64,000 nt of DNA, taken from Trametes villosa (Eukaryota; Basidiomycota; Agaricomycetes; Polyporales; Polyporaceae). The notes beneath the pieces were generated by a model. It did no database searches. It worked only from the letters and a program-made list of their open reading frames with translations, and was not told the DNA's origin. This document shows positions 1 through 12,056 of this stretch, in pieces. Location: NCBI GenBank assembly GCA_002964805.2, contig PUDQ02000066.1, forward strand, positions 1,116,001 to 1,180,000, given 5' to 3'. Both the position numbers and the translations under genes were made by a program. Position 1 is the first letter of the stretch, and every line of letters begins with the position of its first letter.

Positions 1-1464
1 GGAGAAGTGATGGATTAACGTTTTAGCGTTCCCGTTGTATACGAAACTTAGGCCGTTGCCGAACCGTGTGGAGGGGTCCACAGAAGCATGTTGGGTTCCG
101 CCTCTGGGTGGACAGGGTCCGATGGCATCGTGCGACAGAGTCGGAGGCGGGTAGGAAGACCTCAAGGGAGATCAGCTTCTCCAGAGAAGCTTGACGGAGA
201 GGGGCCTATCGAACGCCACAGCATGGGTCTATCGCTATGGCGTAAGTATTTCGAGCGCGGTGGACCAAACCTCCGCAAAGGCGACCGCAAGGTTTCTGGG
301 ATATAGCACCCGCACCCGCGCACCGGGTTTGGCTATGTCATAAGGGAGCTCGTAGACAACCAAGACATGGCGGAGACGATAGGCGAGGCGCAGCGGTTTG
401 CACAAAGGAGCCGGAGGCGTCACGGCGAGAGGCGAGGGGCGGGAGCGACCGCATCGCGTTGGCGTCGGTCCCATCCGTCCGCGCTGCGAGGGGCGCGCTC
501 CGAGCCGACGTGCGTGGACAGGTTGCGAGGGCGGGGCGCCCGTTGTGTGGTCGGGCGTTCATCTCTGGCGCGAGCTATTTGTCCGAATGCATCGGCCTCG
601 AGCTTGCTCGAGCCGTCGACAAATCGGTGCCATGGCCTTGCGGCCGCATTTGCGCGGCGGGCATGACGAGAGCGTGGAGGAGCGTCCGGCCCAGAGGGTG
701 GGTTACACCCGAGCCTCTGTGACGGGCGAAGGTGCATCAAGATATCTCCGCGTCCTCGTTTGTTATCCCTGGATGCGCAGCGGCTCCGTGGGGACGTAAA
801 TGGGCGTTGCGACGCGGGCTGCCGGAGGAGGTCAATGATGCAATGACGGGAAATGAGCGAAGGCAACCCGCGTACCGACGCTTGGCTCATTTCATCGAAG
901 GCCAATTCTGCGAAGGGTTCTCGAAAATGGGGAAGATCAGGAGGTACACACAAGCATCCACGAAGGCCTACCATAGCTTTGAGCAGCGGAGGGAATCATA
1001 CTCGAATGTGCTGCATATCTCCTGCGGGATCGACCGCATTCCCAAGCTGGGCGAGTGAGGGTCGGTTTGGCGTGCGACAACCGCGAGCGCGGCGGTTGCG
1101 GCGGCAGGGGTGGCCACAGCACGCGCAAAACTCTCAAACACGTCGGACAGCGTGAGTTGCCGTAAGGGGGAGAGGGAGAGAGAGGGTTGATGGACGCCGG
1201 CACGGAGCCCGAAGGTCCGGCTGAGATCGAAATCGCGGCTTGGCGGGGCCGGAAGGTAGCCGGGGATCTCGATCTGGAATGCAAGCGTGCGTTGCGTCCC
1301 AAGTCGCCGCTTGCAATACTCCCACCGCCAGAGGCCGAGAATAGTCAATGAGTCGGCCGTCGCGCAAAGCTGGACAACTGCGGTGCTCGCATAACAGCCC
1401 CCGCCGCCCCAGATCCGTCCAATGCGGCTCGGGACCGCGACCGACATGTTTCGCCGCCTGCTCG
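1..1464. other. intergenic, no gene recognised
   Basis: GC-rich stretch with only short overlapping open frames on both strands. None has a recognisable domain or a consistent splice pattern. The last ~100 bases become pyrimidine-rich, as is usual just upstream of fungal start codons. Confidence 0.5.
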
Positions 1465-1470
1465 TATAAG
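1465..1470 (+). promoter_or_regulatory. TATA-like box of the first acyl-CoA oxidase-like gene
   Basis: TATAAG lies 104 bases before the chosen ATG at 1574 and is followed by a long C/T-rich tract, a common arrangement in basidiomycete core promoters. Inferred from position and sequence only. Confidence 0.4.
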
Positions 1471-1573
1471 TACCCCTCCCAGACGGAGCGGTCTCCCTGC
1501 TCTCCCTCGTCCCGTTCCCGGTCTCTCATCCGCTTCATCTAACCTACTACAGCCTATCTTTACCTATTCTAAG

Positions 1574-3635
1574 ATGTCTTCTAAGAACGTTCCTCGCCGA
1601 ACTCTTCACCTCACTCACTCACCGCTTTTCTCCACCCGGGTCCATAGCATGGACCCCCTCGACCGTGCGATGCTGTCGTACGAGAAGGCGAAAGCGATCG
1701 CCTTGTCATACGGTCAGTTGCCAACTCACTTCTGTGTTATTGCGTTTGCTCATTCATGCCGTGCCTAGACATGACGATCGACGACCTGCTTTCCCTCTCG
1801 CCCAAGTTCTGGCAGCTTCACAACGATCCCATTACCGTTATGGACTTCGGCACAACCACCCTTCTCAGCATACAGTACAACCTTTGCGCCGGGACTATCG
1901 CTCGCTACACCGCGCGGAGACCCGAGCTTATTCCGCTGGTGGAAGACCTTCTCAAGTACCGGAAACAGTTCGTCGTCATTCTTCATTGCGTGCTTCAATT
2001 GCTGATCATCTGTTTTCATCTTGCGCAGCGGGCAGTTCATGATGACAGAACTCGGACACGGTCTCGACATTGGGAACATCGAGACCACCGCCACCCTCAC
2101 CGCATCCGGCGAGTTCATTCTCAATTCGCCATCACCGAGCGCTGCGAAGTACGTCAAACATCCAATCTTTGTTTGCCGCCCTCTCATTCCCCTCTTCATC
2201 AGGTTCATGCCCCCCACTCTTCCCGCGGGACAGCCTTGCGTTGCCGTGGTGTTCGCGAAACTCATCGTCAACGGGGAAGACCGCGGCCACAGGCCGTTCA
2301 TCGTCGCCCTGAACGACGGGAAGCAGATGTGCACCGGCGTCCAGTGCAAGTACGTCCGATCGGAGCAGCCTTACTCACCCGTCGACATACTGACAATCCC
2401 TTCACAGGCTGCTTCCCTTCCGCGGCGGCCCGAACCCCGTCCCACATTCGCTCACGACGTTCCGCAACGTCCGGTTGCCGCGCGGCGCGCTCCTGGGCGC
2501 GCTCGAGCGCCCCGCCGACCTGCATGCGAACCTCATGAGCATCATCGAGCGCATCACCATCGGCACGATCGCTCTCAGCTGCATCGCGCTCCCTTTTACG
2601 CAGGCGCACGCGACCATCGGCACGCTTTACTCGCTCCGCCGCCAGGTCGGTAGCCCGACGAACCGCATGCCCATCCTCCAGTTCCGCACGCAGCAGGCGC
2701 CCATCTTGGCGGCGGCGGCGAACGCGTATGTTATGCAGGCGCTCCAGGGCTGGGCGATCAAGAGCTTCTGCGACAAGCGGTTGGACGGGCGCGTGCGCCA
2801 TGGAATTGCGGCGATCTTCAAGAGCGTCATGGTGCAGCACTCGCAGCAGGGCGCGCTCGGTGTCTCGGAACGGTGTGGTGCGCAAGGTCTCTTCGCGCAC
2901 AACCAGATGACCACGCTACACGTACGTCCTTGTGTGTTCTATGGCCGATGCAGCTTATAATCGTTCGTGCAGAACGAGATGCGCGGTATCGCCATCGCTG
3001 AGGGCGACGTTCTCGGGCTCGCAATTCGTTAGTACTGTTATCCTTCCGTATCGGACGTTTACTGATGAGGATGTGACATAGGTCTCGTCAACGAATTGCT
3101 CCTCGGACGCTACGCAATGCCCGCCCCTCAAAACCCCGACTCCCTCCTCGCACGACACGAAGCCGGCATGTTCACCGAGCTCCGCGAGATCCTCAAGGCC
3201 GCGCCCGGCCACCGCAGCGAAGACGTCAACCGCCTCATCCTCCCCTTCTGCCAGCCCATGATGGAGGCGATCGGGCACCGGATGGCGTACGACGCCGCGG
3301 TCGCCGCCGGCGTGCGCCCCGCGCTCATCGACCTCTACGTCGCGAACGTGATCAAGCTCGACGCGGCGTGGTACGTCGAGTTCGCGGGGCTCGGCCGCGC
3401 GGCGCAGCACGCGATGGAGACGCGCGCGCAGGACGAGGTGCTCCCGATCCTGGGCGAGCTCGTGAAGGAGATGGACGTGTTCGCGTACATCAGCGCGCCG
3501 CTCGTGAGCGACGAGCGCTGGGCGGCGTTCGTGGGCGACCTGAAGACGCACGAGGGCGCGGGCCGCGTGGAGCTGTTCAACGTCCCCCGCCGGCCGGCGG
3601 CCGTCGAGCCTCAGATGGTGAGATCCCACCTGTGA
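1574..3635 (+). CDS. acyl-CoA oxidase/dehydrogenase-like enzyme, copy A (peroxisomal)
   Basis: Likely flavoenzyme of the acyl-CoA dehydrogenase/oxidase superfamily, which introduces a trans-2 double bond into acyl-CoA in beta-oxidation. Seven exons join in phase (1574-1712, 1769-1967, 2029-2148, 2203-2349, 2408-2921, 2973-3027, 3082-3635) to give 575 residues. The FAD/substrate-binding signature TELGHG is at about residues 119-124, after KHGQF, as in acyl-CoA oxidases. The helical C-terminal domain follows (LVNELLLGR and an EAIGHRMAYDAAV helix). The protein ends in -SHL, a plausible type-1 peroxisomal signal. The start at 1574 rather than the internal ATG at 1649 is chosen because the 25 preceding residues are conserved in copy B at 12057. 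It is shorter than classical ACOX (about 650-700 residues), so substrate and oxidase versus dehydrogenase chemistry are open. Confidence 0.85.
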
Positions 3636-5005
3636 TGCTCTCCGCTGGACGCTCGCCGACGCTCTCCTGTTTCTCCCTGCGCTTCCGCTCTCGCTCGCTC
3701 GCTGCATTGTCGCGCCCTCGCATCCGGCAGTACGCCGAACTCGGACCGCTCGTGCTCAGCTACGTGTTGTAAATCATCTCCGCCTCTGTCTCGCCCACGC
3801 TCCTTCGGGCCTCCGTGTACATCTGTCTCCACCGGCTCGCTGTATCATACCTCCGAGCGCCCCATTCGTTCTCCACCGCTGTAGCGTAGCACCCTCTCGC
3901 TATTCTCTGAGCCTTATAGTACATACTCCTATCATCATCATCCTACGCTCTGCTACTCTACGTACTCTAGTGCCCTCGCTAGTAATATACGCACTACTAG
4001 TAGCTACCAGTAGCACTCATAGGACTTTCTCTAGGCATACTATGTCTCCTCGTGGGCACGGAACCTGCGCTAAAATTGAATACTATCCTGGCGCGATCGC
4101 CATCTACCATCTACTTTTCAAGCGAAGGCCTGACTTCCTGCGGTGAGTACTGAGGCCAGTTACTAGTCATGGTTGTATACTAGCCCAATTGGCCTCACGA
4201 TCATGGTCAATGTCATGGCAGGACAGCGCGCGCGCCGCGCGGCTACTACTACCCCCGTTTTGCCGTTTTCCGTCTCGTTATAGGCAATCAGCCTCGTTTC
4301 GGAAGTCGGCCCGTTTGCCGCTGCCTCAATACTGCTGATAAGTGGCCCAAAACAGGGGACCCCATCAATATTCCCGCCACGCGCTGTGCCTACTTCGGCG
4401 GCCGCGGTGGACCGCGGCGGCCCTCCTCTCTTCATCTCGCCCATGCGGGTATTACTGGATAATGAACCCGAAAGCCGTGCGGACTCGCACGGACCTATTC
4501 CCTATGGATAGCGCGTGTACTGGAGCTGCGCAAGAATACGTACGACGGCACCATGACCTCGTCACTCGACTGCCGTCGTGACTATCCCGGATGCTTCTCA
4601 TCGAACCCCCCGCGCCGGGGAGTTCCCGTAGCGCGTACGAATGGAGATCTCACCACCTTGTGCACCGCCAGTCTCTGCGGGGCGCTGTCTCATTGCGGCC
4701 GTGAGTGCGAATGGGAGCGGCATCTGGTACGTGTTTCCCGGTCGGAGGTATGAGCGTGAGTAGGCAGACGCGCGCACAGTACTTACGCACTCCTCACTGT
4801 AGATCCTGATCGTCGCGCGCGCGCTATGTCCACGTCTTGTGGTTCGCGAAGCGACTCATACACACCGGCAATGGTGTCGGGATATCACCCAGGCACGCGT
4901 GACTGCGCCGCGTCGAAGTCAGCCTCACCGTACAAAAGAGCGTAGAGGCTGAGCTAAGACCGACATCGGCCACTCGCACCCCCAGCCATCGCTATCTTCA
5001 CCGCT
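3636..5005. other. intergenic, no gene recognised
   Basis: Begins with the C/T-rich, low-complexity 3' flank of the upstream gene (many ACTAGTA/CTACT repeats near 3940-4020). It then holds only short unsupported frames. No transposon ends or RNA gene were seen. Confidence 0.5.
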
Positions 5006-7352
5006 ATGCTACTGACTCTTCTGGCATATCTGCCTGTTGCATTCGCTGTCGCGCGCGCGGCGGCACCGACTGTCGTTCTCGACAACGCTACTGTTGTAGG
5101 GCGAACGAATGGATCGGTGACCAGCTACTTTGGCATACCCTTCGCAGAGCCTCCGTAAGTTGCACCAATTGAACTCCGTGTTTCTCGATCGCTCACGGGG
5201 CCCACAGTATCAACGACCTGCGGCTCCGGCTTCCCAAGCCCATCACTACCTACAACGGGACGATCAACGCGACAGTCCCAGCCGTACAATGCATGCAACT
5301 GCCCCCATCGATCCGTAGCGACCTCCCAGCGGAAATCGCGCAAGACCTACTGGCATATGCGACATCATTCCTCTCATTTCCCGGCGGCGATACGTCCCAG
5401 AGCGAGGATTGTGTGTCTCCTTTGGCTACCTGAGCGATGTATGTGAGACTAATGAGGACCAGGTCTGACGATCAGTGTTCAAGTCCCGGTGGGGACTCAA
5501 CCTGGCGCGAAGCTGCCTGTCCTGGTGGTCAGTGATTACTCTTCTCTGCTAGCGACATTGCTCGCCTAACATGACTGGATGCACAGATGATCTTCGGAGG
5601 CGGATTCACGACAGGCTCCACCGCACAGTGAGTGCATATGCCCACCGGCTCTCCTATCGTGCTCATCTGCCTCTCATTCAGGAACCCAGGAGATGCGCTT
5701 GTAGCGCGGTCGATTGAACTGAATCAGCCTATCATCTACGTGAACATGAACTACAGGTATGCCGTCTACTAGTCTAGCACTTACCATTCCGTAACTGATG
5801 GCTCTTGGCGACAGACTCGGTCGTAAGTCCCGCCGCCTTGTGTGCTGCGAGGAACTTGACTGATATCGTGCAGCGCTCGGATTCTTGGGAGGCAAAGAGG
5901 TCAAGGAAGCCGGAGTCGGTAACCTCGGTTTGCACGATCGTAAGTAGACTGGTCATCCTCCCGTTGCAATGTCTAAACTCCTTCCCCAGAGCGCGTAGCG
6001 CTGCGATGGATCCAGCAACACATCTCCGCCTTTGGTGGAGACCCCGAGAAAGTGACGATGTAAGTCTTCTTTCCATTGCTTACGTCCGTCGCACATGCTG
6101 AGCGAGAGAACAGCAACGGCCCGAGCGCAGGCGCCATCTCGGTCAGCCTCCATATGGTGACGAACGGCGGTAACAACGAAGGCCTCTTCCGCGGGGCGGT
6201 CATGAACGCGGGCTCTCCGCTGCCCACCGGCGACATCGAAGTCCTGCAGCCATCTTACGACACCGTCGTCGACCAGGCCGGCTGCGCTGCCGCAGAGGAT
6301 ACCCTCGACTGTCTGCGCCAGGTCTCGGTCGACACACTGATGACCGCCGCGAAAGCTGTCCCGAACCTCTTTGACTTCCCGGTAAGTCCTCGACTGTGTT
6401 ACCTTGTGCAGCAGAGTAGCTTATCAGACTATGGTAGGGCCTGTCCGAGGTTTGGGCACCGCGCGCCGACGGCGTCTTCCTCGAGGCACCCCCGCAACAC
6501 CTCGTGCTAGCCGGAAGCGTGGCAAACATTTCCTTCATCACTGGTAAGCCAAACCACTAAGCATTTTACTGCAACAACGCTGATCGTGCTCCTCAGGGGA
6601 CGCCTTGGACGAGGGCACGATCTTCTCCACGGGCAGCTTCAATGTGACGTGCGTATCCGTAGCATGGCACCCTGTGTCCCGAGCTAATTCGTGTGCACCT
6701 TCAGCACCGAGGCAGAGTTCCGCGACTTCGTCGTCCAACACTTCTTCCCGACCGCCCCGAGCGACGTTCTCGCGCCTCTCTTCGATCTGTACCCAAACAT
6801 CCCGTCCGAGGGCTCGCCGTTCGAGACGGGGGACGCGAATCAGCTCACGCCGGAGTTCAAGCGCATGTCCGCGCTGCAGGGCGACATCATCTTCCAGGCG
6901 CCGCGACGCTTCTTCCTCGAGCAGAGGTCCCTCAAGCAGCCGACGTGGTCGTACGGTACGCGTGCCTGCCGTAACGTCTACCCCTAATGTACTAACGTCT
7001 CTCTATCGTGCAGTGAGCAAGCGTAGCGCGTTCCCAGGAATGGGACGGGTGAGTTTCCCCAGCCGATTCTCTTGGGCTTCTGACTGACTACTAGACCCAA
7101 CAGCCCCACGGGAGTGACGCGGCCGCGTTCCTCAAGGGCAACGACCTCGGCGACTACACGATTCAGTTCACGGCGACGCTCGACCCGAATGGCGCGTCGA
7201 ACCGTACGATCCCGTGGCCGCGCTACGACCCATCCGGGCGGAAGATCCTGACCCTTCTCGATGGGGAGACCCCGCTGGAGATCGACGCTGATACGGCGCG
7301 GCTCGAGGCGATGGCGGGCTTGACGGAGCTTACGGTCGCTTTCCCATTCTAA
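5006..7352 (+). CDS. secreted type-B carboxylesterase/lipase
   Basis: Alpha/beta-hydrolase of the carboxylesterase B family, expected to hydrolyse ester bonds outside the cell. Fourteen exons, all in phase, encode 545 residues. They are 5006-5154, 5208-5410, 5463-5527, 5587-5627, 5682-5756, an 8-nt exon 5815-5822, 5874-5939, 5990-6059, 6114-6381, 6438-6543, 6597-6648, 6705-6955, 7014-7048 and 7104-7352. A signal peptide (MLLTLLAYLPVAFAVARA) leads. Family motifs follow in order: YFGIPFAEPP, SEDCLT, the oxyanion loop IFGGGF, NYRLGPLGFLG, GNLGLHDQRVALRWIQ, the nucleophile elbow GPSAG (Ser230) and the catalytic histidine in HGSD (His465). The elbow has Pro where Glu or Gln is usual. Neighbouring genes are unrelated except that lipid enzymes flank it. 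Confidence 0.88.
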
Positions 7353-8720
7353 GGTTGGGAGCTACAAGTGGGGAACGGCGACATCTGGGCGTCTTGGGGT
7401 GTATATATACATGGCCTGCCATGTGATTTGCTCTAAACACGTCGGCAGCGCTCGAGGATGTGGCAGATGAGAAGGCTTCTCTGAGTACTTTCCGGTGAGG
7501 GCGGCGAACGAGATGTTGATTCATCATACTTTTCATCCTAGAGCCAGCTACTGCTACAGCCGCAACATTCCTCCTGCCTGCAGCCTAGCCTTCCACTTCC
7601 TGGCTACTAGGCCAGTCAACTGGCCCCCATGTGCGGCCCCGGTTTGTACTCTCAGCTAGAGAACTTGCGGAGGAGCGGGAGACTTTGATGTGCCGAACCG
7701 TTCGGTGCCGTCTTCAACACCAAGGGGGTCGAAGGTGTTCGTAGATCCCATCCTTCAATGCTTCAATCCCTACAAAGCCATAGAAGGTATTCCCATCACT
7801 CATGACAATCAAGGGGTGATAGAAGAGAAGAGTCAGACAGGCAGGCCACCTCCGAAGCTCGAATTATCGGATATGAACCTAGTGATGATTGCCTTTTTGG
7901 GACCAACGTCGTGCCGCCGCCACAGCCCACCGAAGCGCTCGTGCAGCTTGGTTAACGCTCGCAACTTGCAGCTCCGAGTCTCGGACTGTCTCAGGCTGTC
8001 TCAGCCTTGCGGCTCCAATCGGAACCTCTTTTCTCCCCTATCGCTTGCCATAATGAATCCTCTTAAGTCCATACACTACAAAGGGCACATATGTCTGACT
8101 GCGCCCATACAGTGTGGCTGAGGACTCCAATCGACTACTCCTCGGAGGTACTACCGGGAGGAACTTGTTGGTGTTGAGTCCGATTTCCCCAAGATCATCG
8201 GTACGCAACTGAGTCGGCGAATTGCTATTGCTGTCCGACATCATTGTGGGTTGGGTGGTGAGTGTCATTTTTGCTGTTGTATCCATGGAGGGAACAAGGC
8301 GAAGGTGTCCCAGCCTCTGGCAGCTTCATTCTGACCACCGGCTGCTGCGAATGTGCGGTTCATGACATGGCGCACGAACGACAGTGCCTTCGCTGATCTG
8401 TTTGTTCACCCTCCGGATCATTATCCGTCTACTGACTACAGAGCGCATACCCCTCCTAAAAATGTCGCAACCGCGCGCGTTCACAATTACAGCCCCTCGG
8501 CGCATCTGTCCACTTAAGTTTACAGTCCACCCTCCACCGCAAGATACACCGGGCGGCTTCCACACCGAAGCCGCGCCCCCGCGGTATACGCCATGCTCAC
8601 CGAACACCTGTGACGTACAGTTCGGAATCGGATTCATGCTCGTCGCGACGGGCAGGACGACTGGACGAATGCACCCACAACATGTATGCGTAGACGCGGG
8701 TCGGTCTGCAGGGCCGAGGA
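7353..8720. other. intergenic, no gene recognised
   Basis: No frame with a recognisable domain. The open frame at 7690-8121 (143 codons) shows no family signature and lacks convincing neighbours or splice sites. The last part is the promoter region of the next gene. Confidence 0.45.
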
Positions 8721-8726
8721 TATAAG
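8721..8726 (+). promoter_or_regulatory. TATA-like box of the DUF6534-type gene
   Basis: TATAAG lies 57 bases before the ATG at 8783, consistent with a core promoter that still sits in front of the interrupted first exon. Confidence 0.4.
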
Positions 8727-8782
8727 CACCCAGGAAGGTCGTCACGACGGCAACGACTCCAGTTCCTCTTTTCGCGACGACG

Positions 8783-11181
8783 ATGCTCTCGTATGTATCC
8801 CCTGCTCTTGACGACTCCTTCGGCCCCGTTCGGACACCGGGATAAGAGTAGGGTAGGACTAAATCTCGTAGACTGGTGGAGCAGATCTAGTCGATGCGGA
8901 GCGGGATGGGATTATCGAGCTGGGTAGATCTCGCGCTCAAGCGTGTAGCCCGGTGGCAGCGCCAATTTCTCCAATCCCCGCTCCAAGTTTCCGGCCGTCG
9001 GTCGGGATTGAGGCCTATGCGGTCTATCGACGGTCTGTCCAGTGTCTATAGACTACGATTTTGGCGGGTAACCCTAGTCCTATCCCGGCGTCCGAACGGG
9101 GCCTTCGGTGCCTTCCTGCTGGGCACGTTCTTTAGTCTCATGTAGGTCTTAGTTGTGATTCGCCCGAGCATTACTTCTGATGCGCATTTGACCTCCTTTA
9201 GCCTCTATGGGTTCGTCGTTCACCAAGGGTATAGTTACTTCAAGCTCTACCCTCGGGACCGGCTTCGGCACAAAGCGATTGTGAGTTCTCTGCGTCTGTG
9301 TGAGACCCCCATATGAGCGCTACTGACGATATCCTCACAACAGGTTGTGTCTGTCTTGTGAGCGTATACGAACGACGTGCGGAACACGTCGCTGAGTCTA
9401 CTTCCAGAGTTGTTGAGACCTCCAACGTCGTGACATGCATGCACACTTGGTGAGTGCACCATACGGCTGACGCAAACGCAGTATCCGACATTCGGAACTC
9501 AATACGCTGTCACAGTTACTTCTACCTTATCACCAACTACTTCACGTCGGCTCGCCTCGCGCAATCTGTCTGGTTTGTCACTGCGATAATCATACACGCT
9601 CTGCATTGACCCTAAATTCGACAGGTCTATCAACGTGAGCAATCATCTCTCGACCATTCGAAGTCTGAATTAAGGTCCCCGCGTGAAGCTGTTAGGGGTT
9701 CTATGTGTAAGTCCTCGCCTCCGATGCCACGCCGGACCTCCGCCTGATGGTCTATGGAACCGCGTTTTAGGCGACAACGAGCTTCATCGTGCAGAAGTAA
9801 GTGATTGCCCTCTCCGCGAACGAACATATATCAGTTGCGGCCGCTGATATATCCCAATAGCTTCTTTGTGTACCGAGTATACGTGCGTAAGTGACCCTCC
9901 TCGCCCTGAAGCCGGCGACGATGCTGAGTGTCCCAAGTCGGCCCCATCTATAGACCACTGGTTGCAGTATCGGTACGTACGCATCCGGTATACGGTGGCA
10001 CCGCTATTCTCATGGCACTGTACCTACACAGATTCTATTCACTTTCGCGATGTTTGGTGCGTACCGCTTACTTCGTTCTACTAACATACTCGTTAACGGC
10101 TATTATGCGCCCTGGCGGGACTTAGCATTCGGAGCAGGTTGGTCTTGCTCGCATTCGCATCCTTCTCCTCCCATTGCTTACTCGACGTCATCAATTTGAA
10201 CAACCGTTCCAGCGGCCACTATAGAAGGGTAAACCTGACTTCTTGTCTTACCGTGTATACTCTCATAGCTCGCATGTAGATTCAGAACTGGGACGCTAGA
10301 GGGATTCAGGCCGTATGCTGTCAGTGACGCAGGCTTAAAGTCTGCGCCATCACACGCGCTGAGCTAATGCTGACATCTCTTATTAGTGGCTGGATTCCGC
10401 TGCGTTCGGGTCGGCAGTGGTATCCGACACGCTCACAGCGGGCGTCCTTGTCTTCGTTCTGAAGAGCAGTCGGACGGGCTTCAAACGGTACCCTCTCTCC
10501 AACGCGTGCATTGGAAGCGACAGTCGCTGAACGATATTCTCGGTGCAGAACTGACCAGTTCATCGACCGGCTCATCCTGTACGCGGTGAATACAGGTTCG
10601 TTCCTCCGGAGGTCTCGAGTTATCTTCCGGTCAGCTGATCGATCTTCCGCGACGACAGGCCTTCTGACAGGGTAAGAGAGTATCAGGCACTAGTACCCGT
10701 ACGCCATGGCTCACAGTGAGTCATACCCGAACCCGTGTGTAGAGTTCTGAACCTACTCGGCCTGATATTGGTGCGCCTATTCGTGCACATTTGCTACCGT
10801 AGTCTCTGTTCGCTGACGAACTCAAGCAGGCTCTGGGGCTCCCGAAAAACAACCTAGCATACTTCGCTGTCGCAATTGTCGGGGACAGAGGTACGCGGCA
10901 TCCCTGACATCCTCGGCGTCCCACTCTAACTTCTATGATTCTAGTCTACGCTAACTCCCTACTCGCCGTGTGCGTTCGCCCCGCCACTTCCTCAATATCC
11001 TGACTGTGACACTTACCCCTTGTGTCGCAGGCTCAACTCGCGCACCACGACGGAGTCGGCTGCCGAGCCGGATACTATCATCATGAACAGCTTTCCCGCG
11101 GCGCACAATCGGGTTGCGCCCTTGAACGCGGGGTGCCATCAGGTGAACTTGCTTTCCCGCAACCTGGAGCGTGCAAGCTGA
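8783..11181 (+). pseudogene. DUF6534-type multi-pass membrane protein gene, exon 1 split by a MITE
   Basis: Agaricomycete integral membrane protein of the DUF6534 type, function unknown. The exons recovered in order read LGTFFSLM / LYGFVVHQGYSYFKLYPRD (9202-9280), a 14-nt exon 9344-9357, 9408-9449, HTCYFYLITNYF...QSVW (9516-9572), 9625-9634, 9689-9706, TTSFIVQN (9771-9796), FFVYRVY (9861-9886), IYRPLVAVS (9929-9972) and 10032-10056. They continue with WLDSAAFGSAVVSDTL...SSRTGFKR (10387-10487), DRLILYAVNT (10549-10595) and VYANSLLAV/LNSRTTTES, ending at TGA 11181. Exon 1 opens at ATG 8783, runs 13 codons, is broken by the element at 8822-9103 and resumes in frame at 9104-9141. Read through the insert, the original frame stops within about nine codons. 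Junctions near 10228-10280 and 10671-10830 were not resolved in phase, so further decay is possible. Confidence 0.65.
8822..9103. mobile_element. 282-bp MITE with terminal inverted repeats and TTC target duplication
   Basis: The first 23 bases (8822-8844, starting GGCCCCGTTCGGACACCGGG) and last 23 bases (9081-9103) are inverted repeats with one mismatch. Weaker inverted similarity continues about 35 bases further in. The element is flanked by TTC at 8819-8821 and 9104-9106. The ends resemble PIF/Harbinger-related (Tourist-like) MITEs, which duplicate 3 bp, though the usual target there is TTA/TAA. No transposase is encoded, so it would be non-autonomous. Confidence 0.85.
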
Positions 11182-12056
11182 CAACCGCGCTCCCGCGTTT
11201 TCAGGAGTCATATGCCTCGGAAACCAGCGTTCAGCTCAAAGTTGGCCACAGTAATACGTTCATCCGAGTCCTGTCTGACTAGGGCGGGGACACCTACAAT
11301 GTCGGGATATACTCAACGTAATGCTTGTAAACTTCGAAGGAGAATGAGAACGAGAAACGGGTAGACGTTCAGTTGCTTCAACCCCTTGCCGCCTGCGAAT
11401 TTAAGTGTTGCTTACCCGTTTTGAATTCCAAAGATATTGGTGACAATCGGAAGGAAGACCCGGATACGGCGATAAAGGGGAGGCCTCGCTAGTGTGAGTG
11501 GTACACTGTATGCCAATCTTGCCGCGCTCGCAAACTGATATTGGTGGTAGACTCGCTCAGTGCACAGCCAAAGAGATCGACCTTGTCCTCCGGGGTCGAG
11601 CACTTTAAAAAGCTTAGCCTGAACCCACGCTCCGGTGATATGTAACGAGCGGTCCAATCGGGTGGCGCGGGGGCTTACGATGCAGAACCAGAATGGCATG
11701 TGCCAGGCGGACAGCGCATAACCCGCTCTCGTGGAGGAGCGCGTTTTCGCATGTCGCCGGGATCTGCGCCCGGCCGCTTCGACCCCTTGCAACATTCATG
11801 GCCTATTTCGGATTCATACAACTCGCCCCCAAGCACGGCGATCATTGAGCAAGTCAGTGAAAATCCACTAGTGCTGTCTTCCGTTCGTATCTCCTGCCAT
11901 CGCCGCCTTTCATGACGGGCCTCCGGCATGGCTTGTGTCTGCAGTCGACCTCAAGGCTGGCACTTAGCCAACTTCATAAAACCCGCATTTGCCATGCAGA
12001 GCTACTGATAGCGACCTCTCTTTCACTTACGCTCCCTTCCCCGTGCAACTGACCAT
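11182..12056. other. intergenic, no gene recognised
   Basis: Only short unsupported frames on both strands. The last ~50 bases are C/T-rich and serve as leader of the second acyl-CoA oxidase-like gene. Confidence 0.5.

Noticed and set aside
937..1538. Overlapping minus-strand frames of 121-159 codons
   Set aside because: No family signature and mutually overlapping; they follow from high GC content upstream of the first gene.
3940..4020. ACTAGTA/CTACT-rich stretch as a satellite or CRISPR-like repeat
   Set aside because: Irregular short low-complexity sequence without a constant unit or spacers.
7690..8121. 143-codon plus-strand frame in the intergenic region
   Set aside because: No recognisable domain, no splice partners and ordinary intergenic composition around it.
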